A stretch of 64,000 bases of DNA from Drechslerella dactyloides (GCA_020064725.1 JAGTWJ010000006.1:248001-312000); one strand, 5' to 3'. Positions 24,236 through 37,232 are shown, counted from the first letter of the stretch. Numbers and translations are program-made. The notes: generated by a model not told the origin, from the sequence alone.

Positions 24236-26092
24236 ATGAATCGAAGACAAGAAGCCAGCGATAGATGGCGAGATTCCTTGGACTTCGGACATACTCCGGT
24301 ATTGAATAGGACCCCAACGCCAAAAGCCCGAGGTGCAATTACAATGCCCTCTGAAATGCCATTCGAGTGTCGTTCGCCTGCATATGTGGTCTCAACTTCG
24401 TATCCCGCCAGACAGCGGCCAAACCCCCGTAGTATTCATCGTGTTAGCAAATATCTATGTCATGTTGAAACCCACCATAGAGCCCATCCTGAGCGTGGAA
24501 ACACTCATAGCCCTGCTCCACCTTCCGCCGCCGTCGAAACTCTTCGCCGTGAGCCCGGAGACCAGCCGTCTTACGACAGAAACATCGAAAGAAGCCCTAC
24601 TAGGTCAACCTCTTTGCTCCAAGAATACCTCCAGTTCAATCAGCCGTCCACTGAAAACTGCAACGCTATCCTCGAACAACAGGATCGAGTACAGCATCCT
24701 AGAACCTGCGACTATAAGGAATGCCGCGTAAACTACGAGCTTCCCACATGCTACACCGATGGCCTCCGGATCGTAAAGAAACTCAACGCCGGCATGTTTG
24801 GCGCTACCGCGAAACTCGAGATCACGAGTCCATACGCGTCGTCATCGTGGTACCGGAAACTGAGTGAAGGCGACATCATAGTCGCGAAGCGGATATGCAT
24901 GGTCGACGATGGCGAAGGTACCGCCGAGTCCTTCGCGAGAGAGATCAATGCCCTGAGGAAACTAAGGGGTGGGCGGAATCTACTGCGGATATTTGGTTCC
25001 CTGGCGCCGGCGAAGGAGGATCCATGGGGGCATGTCTTCATGGAGTATTGTGGTCTGGGCGACGTCCAAAGCGTATTCGAAGAGTACCACCGGCACGAGT
25101 GAGTACAAATAACCTCATGCTTGTCTTACTTTACTGTTAGCGAAGGAGGATGCCGCTTAGCGGTACGTAGAATGTTGGTGCATTGTTAGCTAACGCTCCC
25201 CCCAGGGAGTTCATGCCGGAGGGCCTTTTGTATCAGTTCATGTTGGATGTTGGTCGAGCTCTCGCGTATACGCAGCACGGACCGAGTATAATTACGAGAA
25301 CAGGTGGTGGTAGTGACTGGGTGCCCGGAATACATAACGACCTCAAGCCGGACAACGGTAAGATTCATCTCCCAACCTGAACCCATTCGCAATTGCCGTC
25401 CCTGGAACCTAAATTACTCATATTCGAAACGCAGCCGCCAACGGACCCGGAGGCGACCCTGTGAGTCAGAGCTTCCGATGTTGATCTAGAAGCAATATAT
25501 ACTCTCCCGATATGAACAAGCTACTAATGTCTCGCCAGTACTAATGAAGCCACAGCGGCAGGGAACAAATAACATATACCCGGTCTTTGTCCTCGGTGAC
25601 TTTGGCCAGGCATCCAACCTAGATGAACCCGGACAGCCAGGCGCAATATACTTCATGTCGCCAGTATGAAACCCCCAACCACCAATTCTCCACGCCAACC
25701 AACCAATTGGATTATTAAAATGCTAACATGACGCCGTGACCAGGAGCGACTCGCTTCCGAGAGCCAGCAATCCTGTCCCGCAAATGGCGTCTTCAGTCTG
25801 GGCGCATCATTACTACCTCGCAAACGCATGCTTCCCATTCTGCACTAACAGATCACAATCAAATCACATCTTAATAGACTTTCTCCGGCGTCGACGACCA
25901 CAGAATCCCTACGCGAGGTGGCTGCACCTGTTAGCCGAACAGTGCACATTGCGAGTCCCCGGGCGGCGGCCCAGCGCGCGCGAGGTTACGCGACACGTTA
26001 AGGACGGGATTGCGCGGAACGGGTGGGGCATGGCGGGTAGTCGGCGGCAGCGGTGGCGAATCGACTGGATTGATCTAGTTGGAGACGCGTGA
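24236..26092 (+). CDS. Protein kinase-like protein, C-lobe disrupted or not resolved
   Basis: Probable Ser/Thr-type protein kinase with a disordered N-terminus of about 170 residues. Exons that keep phase are 24236-25098, 25206-25357, 25539-25663 and 25744 onward. N-lobe features are a weak glycine loop (LNAGMFGATAKL), the ATP-site Lys in DIIVAKRI and the helix-C Glu in FAREI. The catalytic loop reads HNDLKPDN (Asn in place of the usual Arg) and spans an intron. LGDFGQ provides the metal-binding Asp, and FMSPE marks the end of the activation segment. GVFSLGA matches subdomain IX, but the frame then stops at 25846. A sequence resembling subdomain XI (GRRPSAREVTRHV) follows in another frame up to 26092. 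A CACTAACAG acceptor at 25851 hints at an intron, but I find no matching donor. So this is either an unusual splice or a frameshifted pseudogene. Confidence 0.6.
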
Positions 26093-27198
26093 GAGGTATG
26101 AAACAAACTTGAACTATACTGAACGAGCTGCCGGTGGATCAAGTGTTGGAATTTTACCTTGCACGTTCGGGATTGTTTTATGGCGCAACAGCTACGCCTA
26201 GGTACACGGTCATTGTTGATCCGCTATGCAAATAGGGAGATGTATTGGTGGTGGCAGCTTGGCATATCTCAATCCATTTAACTGTATTGTCGCCAGCATG
26301 CCAAGTATGCATGTTGTACGTCAGAAAGACGCTCTAGAACTCCATACAAATGCATGTTGATTATAGACGCAATATACGCGGATGGGCCCGTGCGAGCGGG
26401 AGCTCCGACACGCCATATATATATATATATATATATATCCATCTAACTTATCGCTGGCCAGGACGTAAGATATAAAACTCGTATATTTCATCGTCCATTG
26501 TTAACGTTGAATTCTCTACATAGACACTGCTGTGGCATGGGATATATGTTGTATGTAGTGTAATTTTAAGCTGCTTTGCGTTGTTTCGTAGATCCGGTCG
26601 ACGTCTCGCGAGCCAGACACGCACGAAACGACGTAGATCCAACATTGAGCCCAGCCACATTCGGGGCACTCATGCCAACTAATACTGAAACTTGTGCAAT
26701 GCCGGGGAGCGGCGTGGTGGATTAATTGCGGATTCGTATAGACCCTCGATCTAAAATTACTCTGAGCTGGAACGTTTTACGGCAGCTGTGCGGCCAATTT
26801 TAATATTCCATTCGCCCTTGCCGGTAATTACCGACTGTTTAGTAGTATTTATAAATTTATGTGAGGAATCGAGGTCTATGGGAATTCGGGAAGTTGGGTG
26901 ATGAGGCTCTCGGATGTTGGCTCGCCCGTTACTAAGACTACAATTGTAGCCACGGAACCCATCCTGCTCGCCCCGTATATAAGCTTAAGTAGGTAATGAC
27001 CTGGTTATGACCGGAGCCGTAAGCAGGGGACCGGATCGTAGTGTGCGCACTGCTACATAGAAATGAAAAGTGCCTTCAACGACAACTTAAGATTTCTTAG
27101 CGATATTATCAATTGCGTTTCCTTTATGCATAGAATTAAAAGAGCGATCTCGATAATCCAGTTAAGCTAGTTAGTTTGCCTCTACTGGCTGCCCGATC
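26093..27198. other. Intergenic, nothing recognised except a microsatellite
   Basis: About 1.1 kb with stop-rich sequence on both strands. The frame at 26448-26669 (-) has no supporting features. An AT dinucleotide run at 26415-26438 is the only structure seen. Confidence 0.5.
26415..26438. repeat. (AT)n microsatellite
   Basis: An uninterrupted AT dinucleotide run of about 24 bp in the intergenic DNA upstream of the large secreted-protein gene. Confidence 0.85.
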
Positions 27199-30100
27199 AT
27201 GCACCGATATCCATATTCCGGAGTGTGCATCCTCCGAAGCTTGATTGTCCTGTCAATATTCATACTACCTTGTGTTTTATTCACGAGGGTGGCGGCGGAA
27301 CTCACACCGTCTTCTCAGCCTGAAGGCGTGATAACAGTAGGTGCAGTTAGACATCTCGACACATTAGACTCGAAGACTCCGAACGAGGGTCCGAATACGG
27401 GTAAGGAGCACCTGGATAGAATCACAGATATTACTCCGAAATTTCAGCTGACCAAAGTGAGCCATGATCTCGGTCGTAGATAACGATACTATTGATAAGA
27501 ATGTCTGCGAATATGGACCCGGCAATGATGGGCACCTTGTGGGGACGCAAGGAGGGCCAGAGGACACCCAAAGCGTTGTGCCTGACTATTGTAAACGTGA
27601 ACGGAAACTCGCTGAAGAGAGTGAGGTCGGCGTCCCAGGAAACGAGAAGCTCCCGACGAATCCGCAGATACCTTACAATCCATGCACGGAAAACCTTCAG
27701 AATACAAATTCGGAAACTCCGCCACCAGCTCAATACACTCATAGCAGACTCGATGAGCTGATTGCGCATGAGTATCCCATTGGACTACTGGAGAACGAAG
27801 TTGCATTGGAGGATCCAAGGAGCAACCAACGGGACTCTGAGGAATTCAAAGGCGTTTACTCCTACCGACCACCATCGCCCGCTGATCACAGCTACCACAA
27901 TCCACCTAAGGATGAGGACGACTGCAGCGAATCATCGCCCACCGACCGCTGTCTCGGGAGCAGGGAGGCTTGGCTAACTATACTGCAATGCAGCCTGCCC
28001 GATGTACCTCCTACCGACGTAGACCCGAACCCCCAGCGCCTCATCGAGCGGGTCGAGCGAGAATGCTTCCAACGATGCTTCGCTCTATCCGGCGGCAATG
28101 GCATGGTCTTCCTCGCATGTGAGAGCCCGCAGTTCCAGAGGGCGGATTCGCACAACAGTCCCATATGCCATGATATCATTTGTAGGATAGTGGAGAAGGT
28201 TTCGCAGTTCGAGCAGTGGGACGATAGAGCAACGTCAGTCGACACGACCACACATGCGGCGGCATCGTGGCCTGCGGGTGGTACAGTGGATGAGGTCATC
28301 GCTTCAAGCCCGGATAGTTACTTGGGTCCAGGCTCTCTCGCGAGAAACTTACTGGAAAGCAGTGCGGACTCTCTTGGATCTTCGAGCGTACTCCATCGAC
28401 AGCTGGACGCAGACGTAGGGGAAGAATACTGGATCGAAGGACCGGACACGGATCCAGAGAAAGAGGACCATTCCTATCTGGACTCCTTGCGGGCTGGTAA
28501 CTCCATGGTTGAGGGGCTCGAACTTCCCACAGGCTACATGCGCCATCGACACCCGCGGCATCTCATCGACGGCTTAGGGCAGCCTCAACTTTCGAATGCA
28601 GTGCCCGAGACCTGTGCTCTTGCCGGGCACGCACGCTCGCAGTGCATGCTGCCATCTGGCATAGCCGCAGAAGAAATTGCCGAGGGACAGCCACGTCAGG
28701 GCAGATTAAGAACTAGTCCCGCGGGTTGTATCCATTACTCTCCAACATGTCGATACGACTGCCGTCTAGCTGCTGGCACAACCGAACCTTACCAACTAGA
28801 ACACCCTGTCCAAGAGCATGGCGACCGTCACGACGCGCATGTGCATGTGGACCCGCACGTGGTATCCAAGGACCACACAGCAGAAGTGCCCAATCAATAT
28901 GGCGAGGGGGGCGCATTGCCATCGCTCCGGCATATATTCGACATGAATGATATAGTCGAGACATCCCAAACGGCGGTGCAGCCCGTTGACGGCTTTCGCG
29001 ACATGCGTGAACTGACCCGCAAGCGCGTCTCCTCGCTCATTAGTCTCGGAGAGAAATGCGGACTGAAAGGGCCGGACGACACCCCTGGACATATGAGCGT
29101 CAAATTTCACCGGAAAGATCTCGCCCAACCCACCGACCACAGCTCGCACGGCTTGAAGCGTAGAGATATGCAACTCGACAACGTTGCCCAGAAGCGGCGG
29201 GGCGTAGCCATATCTAGGCATCTCTCCAAAAGAGAACCACCATCGACGCCGCCAGTCTGCAGCCTCGACTTTGATACCTTCGCACGAAGATCCGGTTGGG
29301 ACCCTAATTTATTTAGTGTGGAGGGGAAGAGGCGTCGGGACAATTTTCACGATCAACAAAGGAGATGCGGAGACGAATGTGTCTGCTTGTGGGTCAATAA
29401 CTTCTGGGTGTTGAGTTGCGAAGCTCCAGATACGCGCTCTCAGGGTGCACTGAGGAGTATTTGCCACGTTTATGGCTGCTATTGCCCAGGCACTGAACCA
29501 CCCGCCTCTGATCCGCCGCGGAAACCTGAGAAGGACGTAGATACGGTCACACTGCAGCTAGTCTGTGACAAGTCATTGCATGATGTATACCCGGAATTAC
29601 GGCAGCCCGAAGGCACAGGACCTAGTCCTGAGAGAAGTAGGCGGTACTATGTTGTTCATACCTATAAGAAAAATATGCAGAGGTGCCCATCGAGTTGCCA
29701 ATGCGAATGGGATCCGGTGACCAATTTTGCGAAGCTAGTTTGCCGTGAGGGCTCGAGGAGATTAGTTCAGTTGGAGCGCGCGTGTCAGAGACTTTGCATC
29801 TGCGCAACCATAGTGGGAAAGACCCGGGATGGTGTTTCTGACGCCGCTGAGGCAGCCGACGGCTCGGGGGGCTCTTCCTACACCCTCGGCAAATTACCCG
29901 AAAATGCTGGTGCGGGGTCCGGGTCCAGTTTTGCAGGTCCATCAGGGACAAGCTACGGAGGGGCCGGCATTTCGAGCTACAATTGGCGCCTGAAGCCGAT
30001 CTATGACGATGGTTGGTGGTCCCGGATGGACAACCGACCGTACTCTCTCCGAGGGCCCTCTTCAGCAGACAAACCTGGCTTTGACACCCTGGGCTCATTG

Positions 30101-31145
30101 TTCCACGCGCTTAGCGGCGGCGGTTCCGTCCTCTTCAAGCGCGGGAACATAGAGCCAGCTGAGACCGACAGCCAAGACAGCGGAATCGCGCGTCCGAAGT
30201 CTAAAGAAAGCGGCACTCAGACCCCAGCCGACACCGTCAGCAGCAGCCCCTCTCGAGTGTTTCGATATCCCTGGACGTCGCTGACCAGCGTGCTCGACAG
30301 CGACGATAATTCTCGACGGAGAACCTTAAGCGTCGACCCGCAAAGGCTTTCCGAAGATGACCGTTTAAGGCTGATGACGAAGGCCTGGCGCGACCTTGAA
30401 TCATTCTGCAGCTCCGCACGCAGCCCCATGGAGTCGGAATTATACCATGTCCAAGGCCGCGCAATTCCTCCGGCGACAGAACGTGAATATTTGGAAGGTT
30501 GGTGCAGGCTGCTTCGAGAATCAGGGGCCGGACAGATGGGTGTGGGCAATAATGATATAACTGTCGACACCACCACTAGCCCAGCTGTCCGGCATGAGCA
30601 CGATCCGCAAGATGGTACTAGTGTCATACCGTGTGATCATGATTCCAAGAGCAACGAGGTCGACTTAAATCGAATTAACTTCGTTGAAGTTATCAAAGAG
30701 CAGGAACCACTTCTTACGAGCCGAGCGGAAGCGCTCCCGGGCGTTTCTGAAGAATCTGGTGTCACCGACGACAACAGCAGTGTATCACCAATACAAGACA
30801 GCCGGGTTTCCGGCACTAGCAACGAAATCCTTGCAGGTGCACGAACCGACCACCCGACTACCTTCATTACGGCGCTCAAAGTGAATAAAGCCAACGCTCC
30901 AATCGTACCTGAGTCTACGCCTCCTTTGTCACCTTTCCATGATAGATCCGCACCTTTTGCAGCAACCTCCGAACCCCCCGTATCACCCAGAAATACCTTG
31001 TCGATGCAAGCGAGTAGCGGCTTCAAAACCATCAGACGAAAACCACATCCTACGTCGAGAACAACGAGTAAGTCTGTTTCCTATGGTTTCCCCACAATAC
31101 GCTGGATGCTAATAACGTTGTGCTGTAGACTCCCGGGTTGATTGA
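27199..31145 (+). CDS. Large secreted protein with three repeated cysteine modules
   Basis: Not recognised as a known family. Exons are 27199-27400, 27480-31067 and 31129-31145, giving 1268 residues; both introns (79 and 61 nt) have good donors and branch points. A hydrophobic segment at about residues 12-32 acts as signal peptide or anchor. Three cysteine modules can be read at about residues 225-302, 660-738 and 761-843. Each has an early Cys, then a C-x(2,3)-C or C-x3-C-x-C pair, a single Cys 9-14 residues on (hydrophobic-x-C), and a closing C-x3-C-x-C or C-x4-C. Dibasic sites (KRR, SKR, FKR) surround modules 2 and 3, so the precursor may be cut into pieces. The last 400 residues are Ser/Thr/Pro-rich and look disordered. 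The linkers between modules are acidic and hydrophilic. The gene is unusually long for a fungal secreted protein. Confidence 0.72.
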
Positions 31146-31786
31146 CGGCGGACTCTTTCGCGGACTCTTTCGATAGATGGGATTCAAATACTTGCTTCAC
31201 GATTACTCGACGACTAAATAAATGTAAAAGCCGTTAGCATGGTCTCGCGGAAGGGTCTGGTTTACGAGATCAAGTTGGCATATTAGACTAGTATTAGCGC
31301 GTAATAGTATTTCAATGTCGCCTATGCCCTCACAATCCTATTTTAACGACATGGGCGTTAGCTATTAACAATACACTAGCCTTTTGCGTATCCCATGCCA
31401 CATCGCTTAAACCTTTCATACCCAACCTGTTTGTCAATGTAAATATAATGATTTCTGATGGTTAATTGTCGCTGTTACAGGCCAGTTGGTGTATCATGGT
31501 ATAAAATACACATATTTCCCAAAAATGATAGATTCAAATCAATATTCCGTATGAATATCGTACATGAACGCATAATACTCATTATGCGGAAATTCACACA
31601 GCATAGAGCGCCTGGTACCGAGGCTACGCGCAGCCTTGCCGCCAATGTCAACCTAAAACAACGCGGTGACTCATGCGTTGAGCCATGTTGCAACCTCGAA
31701 TGCGGGCAAGGTTACACACACCAACATGATCCCCCGACGAAACACCCGCTGAACCCCTCCCATCCGTCCATCGCGCATCGGCCAGT
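31146..31786. other. Intergenic, nothing recognised
   Basis: A 640 bp AT-rich stretch with a short frame at 31458-31802 that runs into the ribonuclease Z start and has no domain of its own. It is likely the terminator of the secreted protein gene and the promoter of ribonuclease Z. Confidence 0.5.
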
Positions 31787-33224
31787 ATGCCGCCGCCGGT
31801 GATAATTACGTTAGTGCACCCTTTCCACCTCTCGAGCTCCCAAAGACACAGCTAACACACCTTCCAGTTTTCTGGGCACATCCTCTGCTGTGCCCTCGCA
31901 AACACGAAATCACTCCTCCCTGTGCCTGACGCTCCCGTCTGGCAGCACACACCTCTTCGATGCCGGCGAGGCCACACAGAACCAGCTGCAGCGCGTGGCT
32001 GGCGGATTCAAACTCTCCGCACTGCGCAAGATTTTCATCACGCACATGCACGGTGACCATGTGTTTGGACTTGTGCCGCTGCTGTGCACGTTGATGAACG
32101 GCGCAGGTGGCAGCGTCGGTGTTGAGGATCCGAGAAAACTTGCGGCTGAGGCCGTTGGCGCGGCGGGTGAAGCGATAGGGCCGATACGCACGCCGGATTT
32201 CGAGATATATGGGCCGAAAGGGCTTAGGGAGTACGTGCGCTCGTCGCTACGGTTGACAAATTGTCAGCTCGCCAGTACGTACGTCGTGCATGAACTCCAT
32301 ACTCCCATGGCCATCGGTTCTCCGAGCAGAAAGGTATTGGACGATGCGAAGGATAGAGCGCCGATGGAACTTGCGGGGTTTAACCTATTTCCGGACGAGG
32401 TAGGGTGCTGGGTGGATATATTGTCAGTGGTGGAGTCGCCCACGCGAGAGTGGGAGGTATCCGCTGGGTCAATATTGCACTCCGTCCCTTGTGTCGGGTA
32501 TGTGCTTACGGAGCCACCGATAAATGGGAAAATCACAGCAGACTACAGAGATAAATTGGTCGCGAACAAGACTGCACTGGCAGCAAGCGGGGTCAAGAAT
32601 CCAATGTCGCTGCTGTCAAAAGTTAGCGCGCTGAAGGAGGGCGAGAGTATTGAGTTGCCAGACGGTCAGAAGTTGTTTCGGCCCCCGGATCGGAGAGGGA
32701 GGAGGATAACTATACTCGGCGACACGTGCGACCCATCGTCGATCTTCAAGATAGCGGAGGGGAGTGACGTTCTCGTGCATGAGGCTACGAATGCCTTTCT
32801 CGGAGACAAAATGGGGAAGCTGAACAAAGATTACCGAGAAGTAGAGACATACGAGGACGTCAAGAAGAAGACCATCGAGCACGGTCACTCGACACCGGAA
32901 ATGGCAGCTGACATGGCCTCAAAAATCAGTCTGGGACGGAACGGCGGCGTCGTGGGCAAGATCGCGGTAGAGGAGGCGGCAAGCAAGGGCAAAGGCAAGG
33001 AGGCCGATAAACCGAGGGGAATTCTGCTACTGAACCACTTTAGCTCGAGATATGCGGACCCGAGGAGTAGTGAAACGGCGGCAGTTGTCATGGAGGAGAT
33101 CAGACAGTGCGCAGTACGGACACTTGAAGAGACATCCGCAGCTAAGGATACATCAGAACGACAACCAGTGGAGGTCGTGTGTGCCTACGATTTGATGCAG
33201 TACGAAATAAGAACTAGTGACTAG
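31787..33224 (+). CDS. Ribonuclease Z (tRNA 3'-processing endonuclease)
   Basis: Removes 3' trailers from precursor tRNAs before CCA addition. Exon 1 is only 23 nt (31787-31809). A 58 nt intron with a CTAAC branch point follows, and exon 2 runs 31868-33224, giving 459 residues. The splice rebuilds the classic N-terminus, MPPPVIITFLGTSSAVPS, where FLGTssavP is the first conserved strand. The metallo-beta-lactamase Zn motif HMHGDH is at residues 67-72. Further zinc or substrate residues appear in FDAGE, GDT (ILGDTCDPSS), HGHST and LNHFSSRY. The length fits the short (ELAC1-like) form with fungal insertions, not the about 800-residue long form. No mitochondrial presequence is visible. Without the small first exon the frame would begin at a non-ATG codon, so the model is preferred. 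Confidence 0.88.
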
Positions 33225-33658
33225 TCCTTGCGACCGTCAAAAAATTCTGCTTGGATTGTAATCTAGAGTAATTTCTTCGCAAGAGTCCCGTCAGAATATT
33301 GTAGAGTTCACCTATATATTCGTATGTTATCAACGTAGACAAAGGGAATATCGTGAGGAGCCTCTCGTATTATACTTGAAATTATCATAACTGGATAGCT
33401 GACATCGAAGCATCGGGTCTCTCAGGCGCGAGCTTTCCAGCCTTTTTCTATTGCGAACAGTTTCAGCACCGTAGGTAAAGTTTCATGATAAAATCGATCA
33501 TAGAAGTGCTGCCCCGAGACCACATAGAAGTTAAATATACGATAAACAAAATATTTGTGATAAGAACTGTTGTTGCTCATATATCATCCATATTCTTTGC
33601 GATATCACGGCCTTGCTCCTTGCCGCTTCATCACCGCTTTACTGTATCACCTATCAAC
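33225..33658. other. Intergenic promoter region
   Basis: 433 bp between ribonuclease Z and the next gene on the same strand. An open frame reaches back to 33485, but the first 58 codons look non-coding, so the ATG at 33659 is preferred. Nothing else is seen. Confidence 0.45.
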
Positions 33659-36600
33659 ATGACTTCTCCCAAACGCCGCTCGATGCTTGATGCAAATGAG
33701 CACATTGCACTCTCCACTTCCACTACACTAGTTAAATCCTTGAGTCCAACCCCTCCGCGAAATGAAACTCGTCTTTCCATGCAAGAAGTATTTACTCCAT
33801 CGTCCACTTCTCCAATCCCCTACGAACTGACACCCGAAAATATCTCATATGCGAACTACTGGCACACAAGGATGTCGGCCACAATTACGCCTCGGCTGGA
33901 CCCTATAGTGTCCCCTGCCATCCTCGTTCACCGGTATATCAAGCCTACGCTTCACGAAGAAAACAATGTCGAAAATCCCGACCTCAATCCTCAAGACCCA
34001 ATGGAGGCGATCCGCGCGAGCCTGCAGTCCGTTGAGCTTGGGCCCCAGGCAGGTGGCTCTCAACAAGTGACCGTCAAGAAAGAAGATTACACTATCCCAT
34101 TGGATGGCGACCACCGTGAGCTTGCTCGTACAATGATGGTCAAGATGCTACGTATGGGGCTCGGTGCATTGCATCCTGAGAAAACCCAACGTAAGAATGA
34201 AATGATCAATGAGATCATGCTTTACCCTTGGGACAAGGTTGTCGGTGTCGTCTTGTGGAATCTCTGTCGTAAGCTCTCTGATCCTCATTCATACGAGCTA
34301 TTAGCAAGTCTGACCCGGGCTCGCAGGTTTGAATCCATTCAACCGCCAAAACAGTCTCACTAAACGCCTGGATGGTCTCTGGGATGGTTTTCGCCAGATG
34401 TTCCTCGACATTTGTTTCCACGCTCAGGGACAGCTTGACTTCGCCGAGGCGGCCTGTCGATTCCTTTATCAGAGCCAACACCTAATGGTGAAAATGGATT
34501 TGAAATTGCTGCACTTCTTCGCAAAAGTCTACAGTCTCACTGGCCATGGATTCTATTTGCTAAATTACCGCCACTTCCGAGACTCCATCGGAGAGCCACT
34601 CGGCGTCCACCTGGAGTGCACTTTCATGGATCGCGAGAGAGTCCCCAAGATCCAAGCGGATTTTGTTCTTATGATGATGAACAACGAGGCCTTTGATGCA
34701 AGCGATGTCCAACTGCCCATGGAGATTATCGAAGCCGCAGGCCTCGTCATTAGAACTTTGCATCAGTTTGAAGACAAGGAGAACGTCCATGACGTAAACA
34801 ACAAAATATTCAACCACATTGCCCGCAATATCTTCTCCGGTGGTCGCAAGAAGATTGCCAATTGGTGCAAAATGTCCGCCAGTTCCGTCGCCTTTAACGA
34901 TCTAGTTTAGGATCTTCTCGTCACGGCTGCAGAACGAATTTTCGAAATGGACTACTTCCCGGCACTCGATAGCACAACTGCTTTACAAATGCGCGCAATG
35001 GTCGTCAAGAAGAGCCCAATGGGCCTTTGGGATGCGGCTCTGGGCGACAATCTCATCCGCTTCAGACTCCAATTCTTTTACGCGATGCGTGAGCGAGAGA
35101 GATTGCCAGACGTCTCCAAGAAAAGTCTGAAGGCATACCTCTCAAAATTAGATCCCAAGAAAACACTCATGGGGTGCCACGAGGTTGTACCGGTTGAGGA
35201 GGCGGAAGACCCGTATAATCTGCCAAGGAAGGTCGGCGAGCATCCCGAAGTCGTCATTCGGCTGCTGGTTCTTCATGCCTACTTCCGCCACGGAGATCAT
35301 CAGGGTGGCAAACGCGGTAGGTGTATAGATCTCGCAATATCCCGGTTATGGAGGCTCCATCTAACAGTGAGCAGTCGTTGATCCCGCCGACGCCACCATA
35401 CTCAATCTTCTTTGGTGGGTCCTTGTGAAGGAAGCCTACCAACGCACCAGCACCCAGCCATTGTTCCTCGAGAGTACGACAAAGTTGTTCCTCAAGTACG
35501 AGGACTGGCTTCTACCACTTGTCAGAGAGCACTGGGACGCCGACCCACGTAGAGCTGCTGATATCGTAAGTCGACCGACGCACAGCAATTGAACTGAATG
35601 CTAACTGGCTGTTCAGCTCATGTACTGGTTCATCAACGGTATCCAAAAACACGGAATCATTGCCCGTCACGCAGACCAACAGAACCACCCGTTGCTTCAC
35701 CAGATTTTCGATTGCCAGTTCGGAGTCGAATTCCCAATCGTACGTCCTGCAATCAATCCAGATTAATTCCCTCGAACTGACGAGTCACAGGAGCTTCTCA
35801 ACTACCATCATGGAGAGGATCTGGTCCCCATCTTTGAGCCCATGAAGGACCGTGTCATCGTGTCGGCATTCAGTATCCTTTACTATCTCGTCAAGGGCAG
35901 CCAAGTATTCCATGATGTGGACATCATCCATATCGTCCTCAAGACGATGTCAAACGCCTTTGCCACGCCCGACTACTATCTGCAACCCGAGAATCGACGC
36001 CCACGCGGTTACTACGGAATGTATAAAATGGGCATGGAAATTTTGACCGCGACCTCGCAGGCTGTCTTCGAGAAAGCCATCATGCGCGTCCGTAACGATT
36101 TACATATTCTCCCAAGTATGCAAAACATACCCTCTCACTTCCACAAGACAATCGCCTACTAGCTGCTGACTTGAGTAGTCCAAGAAACGCTCAGCTTTCT
36201 TGTTAAGAAATCTACCCTCGAGGGAGATGCCATGTTGAAGACACCGTTGGACGCCGTGGACCGAGAAGCAATCACTACGGCAAATATCAGAAAGTTCAAC
36301 GACTCCGCGATGTGTCTGCGTAATCTTCTCGAATTCATCATCATCTGCGCGCCTAGAGAGAATGTCCTGCGTATGCGTCTCCGCCGCCGCGCAATAGTCG
36401 CCCCGCTCTGCTTTCTCATCAACTACTTCACCGAGAAGCCGGACATTGCAGGTCTCCCTCGCGGTGCGCCACGCCCGGTGGCAATATTTGCTAGGGTTCC
36501 AGCGATGTCGCGTGCGGCTTTGGGGAACTTCTTGCAAACAGGGTCTAGATTCTTGAACATGTTGCTTAAAGACTGGGCAGCTGAGGAGACCGTCTCGCAG

Positions 36601-36711
36601 GATATGTTGGACCAGCGTGAGTCAATATTGAACTTGGCGATGGAGGCGGACGTCGCTGGCGACATGGTCATCAAGATGGATCGTGCTGGGCGTCCTACAT
36701 TCGCGCCCTAG
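33659..36711 (+). CDS. Unrecognised helical protein, six exons, in-frame TAG
   Basis: I do not recognise this protein. Exons are 33659-34268, 34327-35316, 35375-35565, 35617-35739, 35791-36115 and 36179-36711. Five introns of 51-63 nt all keep phase, for 924 codons including the terminal stop. The sequence is rich in amphipathic helices, with no signal peptide, membrane segment or catalytic motif; the first about 60 residues are Ser/Thr/Pro-rich. An in-frame TAG at 34908-34910 (codon 398) interrupts exon 2 while coding-like sequence continues in the same frame on both sides. Three explanations remain: a nonsense mutation or sequencing error; stop-codon readthrough; or a 45 nt in-frame intron at 34887-34931, which keeps phase but has a poor GTCGCC donor. 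The well-kept downstream exons argue against an old pseudogene. Confidence 0.6.
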
Positions 36712-37232
36712 TGCAAGCTTGTTTCTAACCACAATATATGCCATGCTTTGCTGCCGTTTAGCAACTTGTTATTCAATACGCCCCTCCGAGCTGTCAATAG
36801 TACTTGACAAGTTCACGTATCGACCAACCCTTCCACACTATTTCTTTTTAGGATCCTTATTTACTTCGTCTACTATCAGAGCATCGCTAGCATGGCAAAA
36901 TAAATCCTCACGCAGCGTGTAATCTGGGATCAATATATTAATAGCATTAAAACACAAAATTCAGTATAACTCAGCCTTCAGATTGTGGCGGTCAGGAACT
37001 TGACGTCCTCAGATTTTACGGGCCTTAAACCTCCACCAATGTCTCGTGAACCAAAAACATTCACCAAAATGCCTATAAAATGTTCCAGAGACAATGTAGC
37101 CTACATAAAGCACTTGATTCTCCTAGTATCTGGATCAGGTTGAAGACCCACCGGCACCAGCTTTCATATCATTAGACCTTGTAGTCAGATCCATGTGATG
37201 GCCAGCGAAATAGACAGTATCGTAGTACCGGT
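36712..37232. other. Intergenic between convergent genes
   Basis: 520 bp between the end of the six-exon gene (+) and the end of the P450 (-). AT-rich, without a supported frame; it must hold both transcription terminators. Confidence 0.5.

Noticed and set aside
34317..34337. GGTTTGAATCC resembles a tRNA B box
   Set aside because: No matching A box or acceptor stem nearby, and the site is a splice acceptor region of a coding gene.
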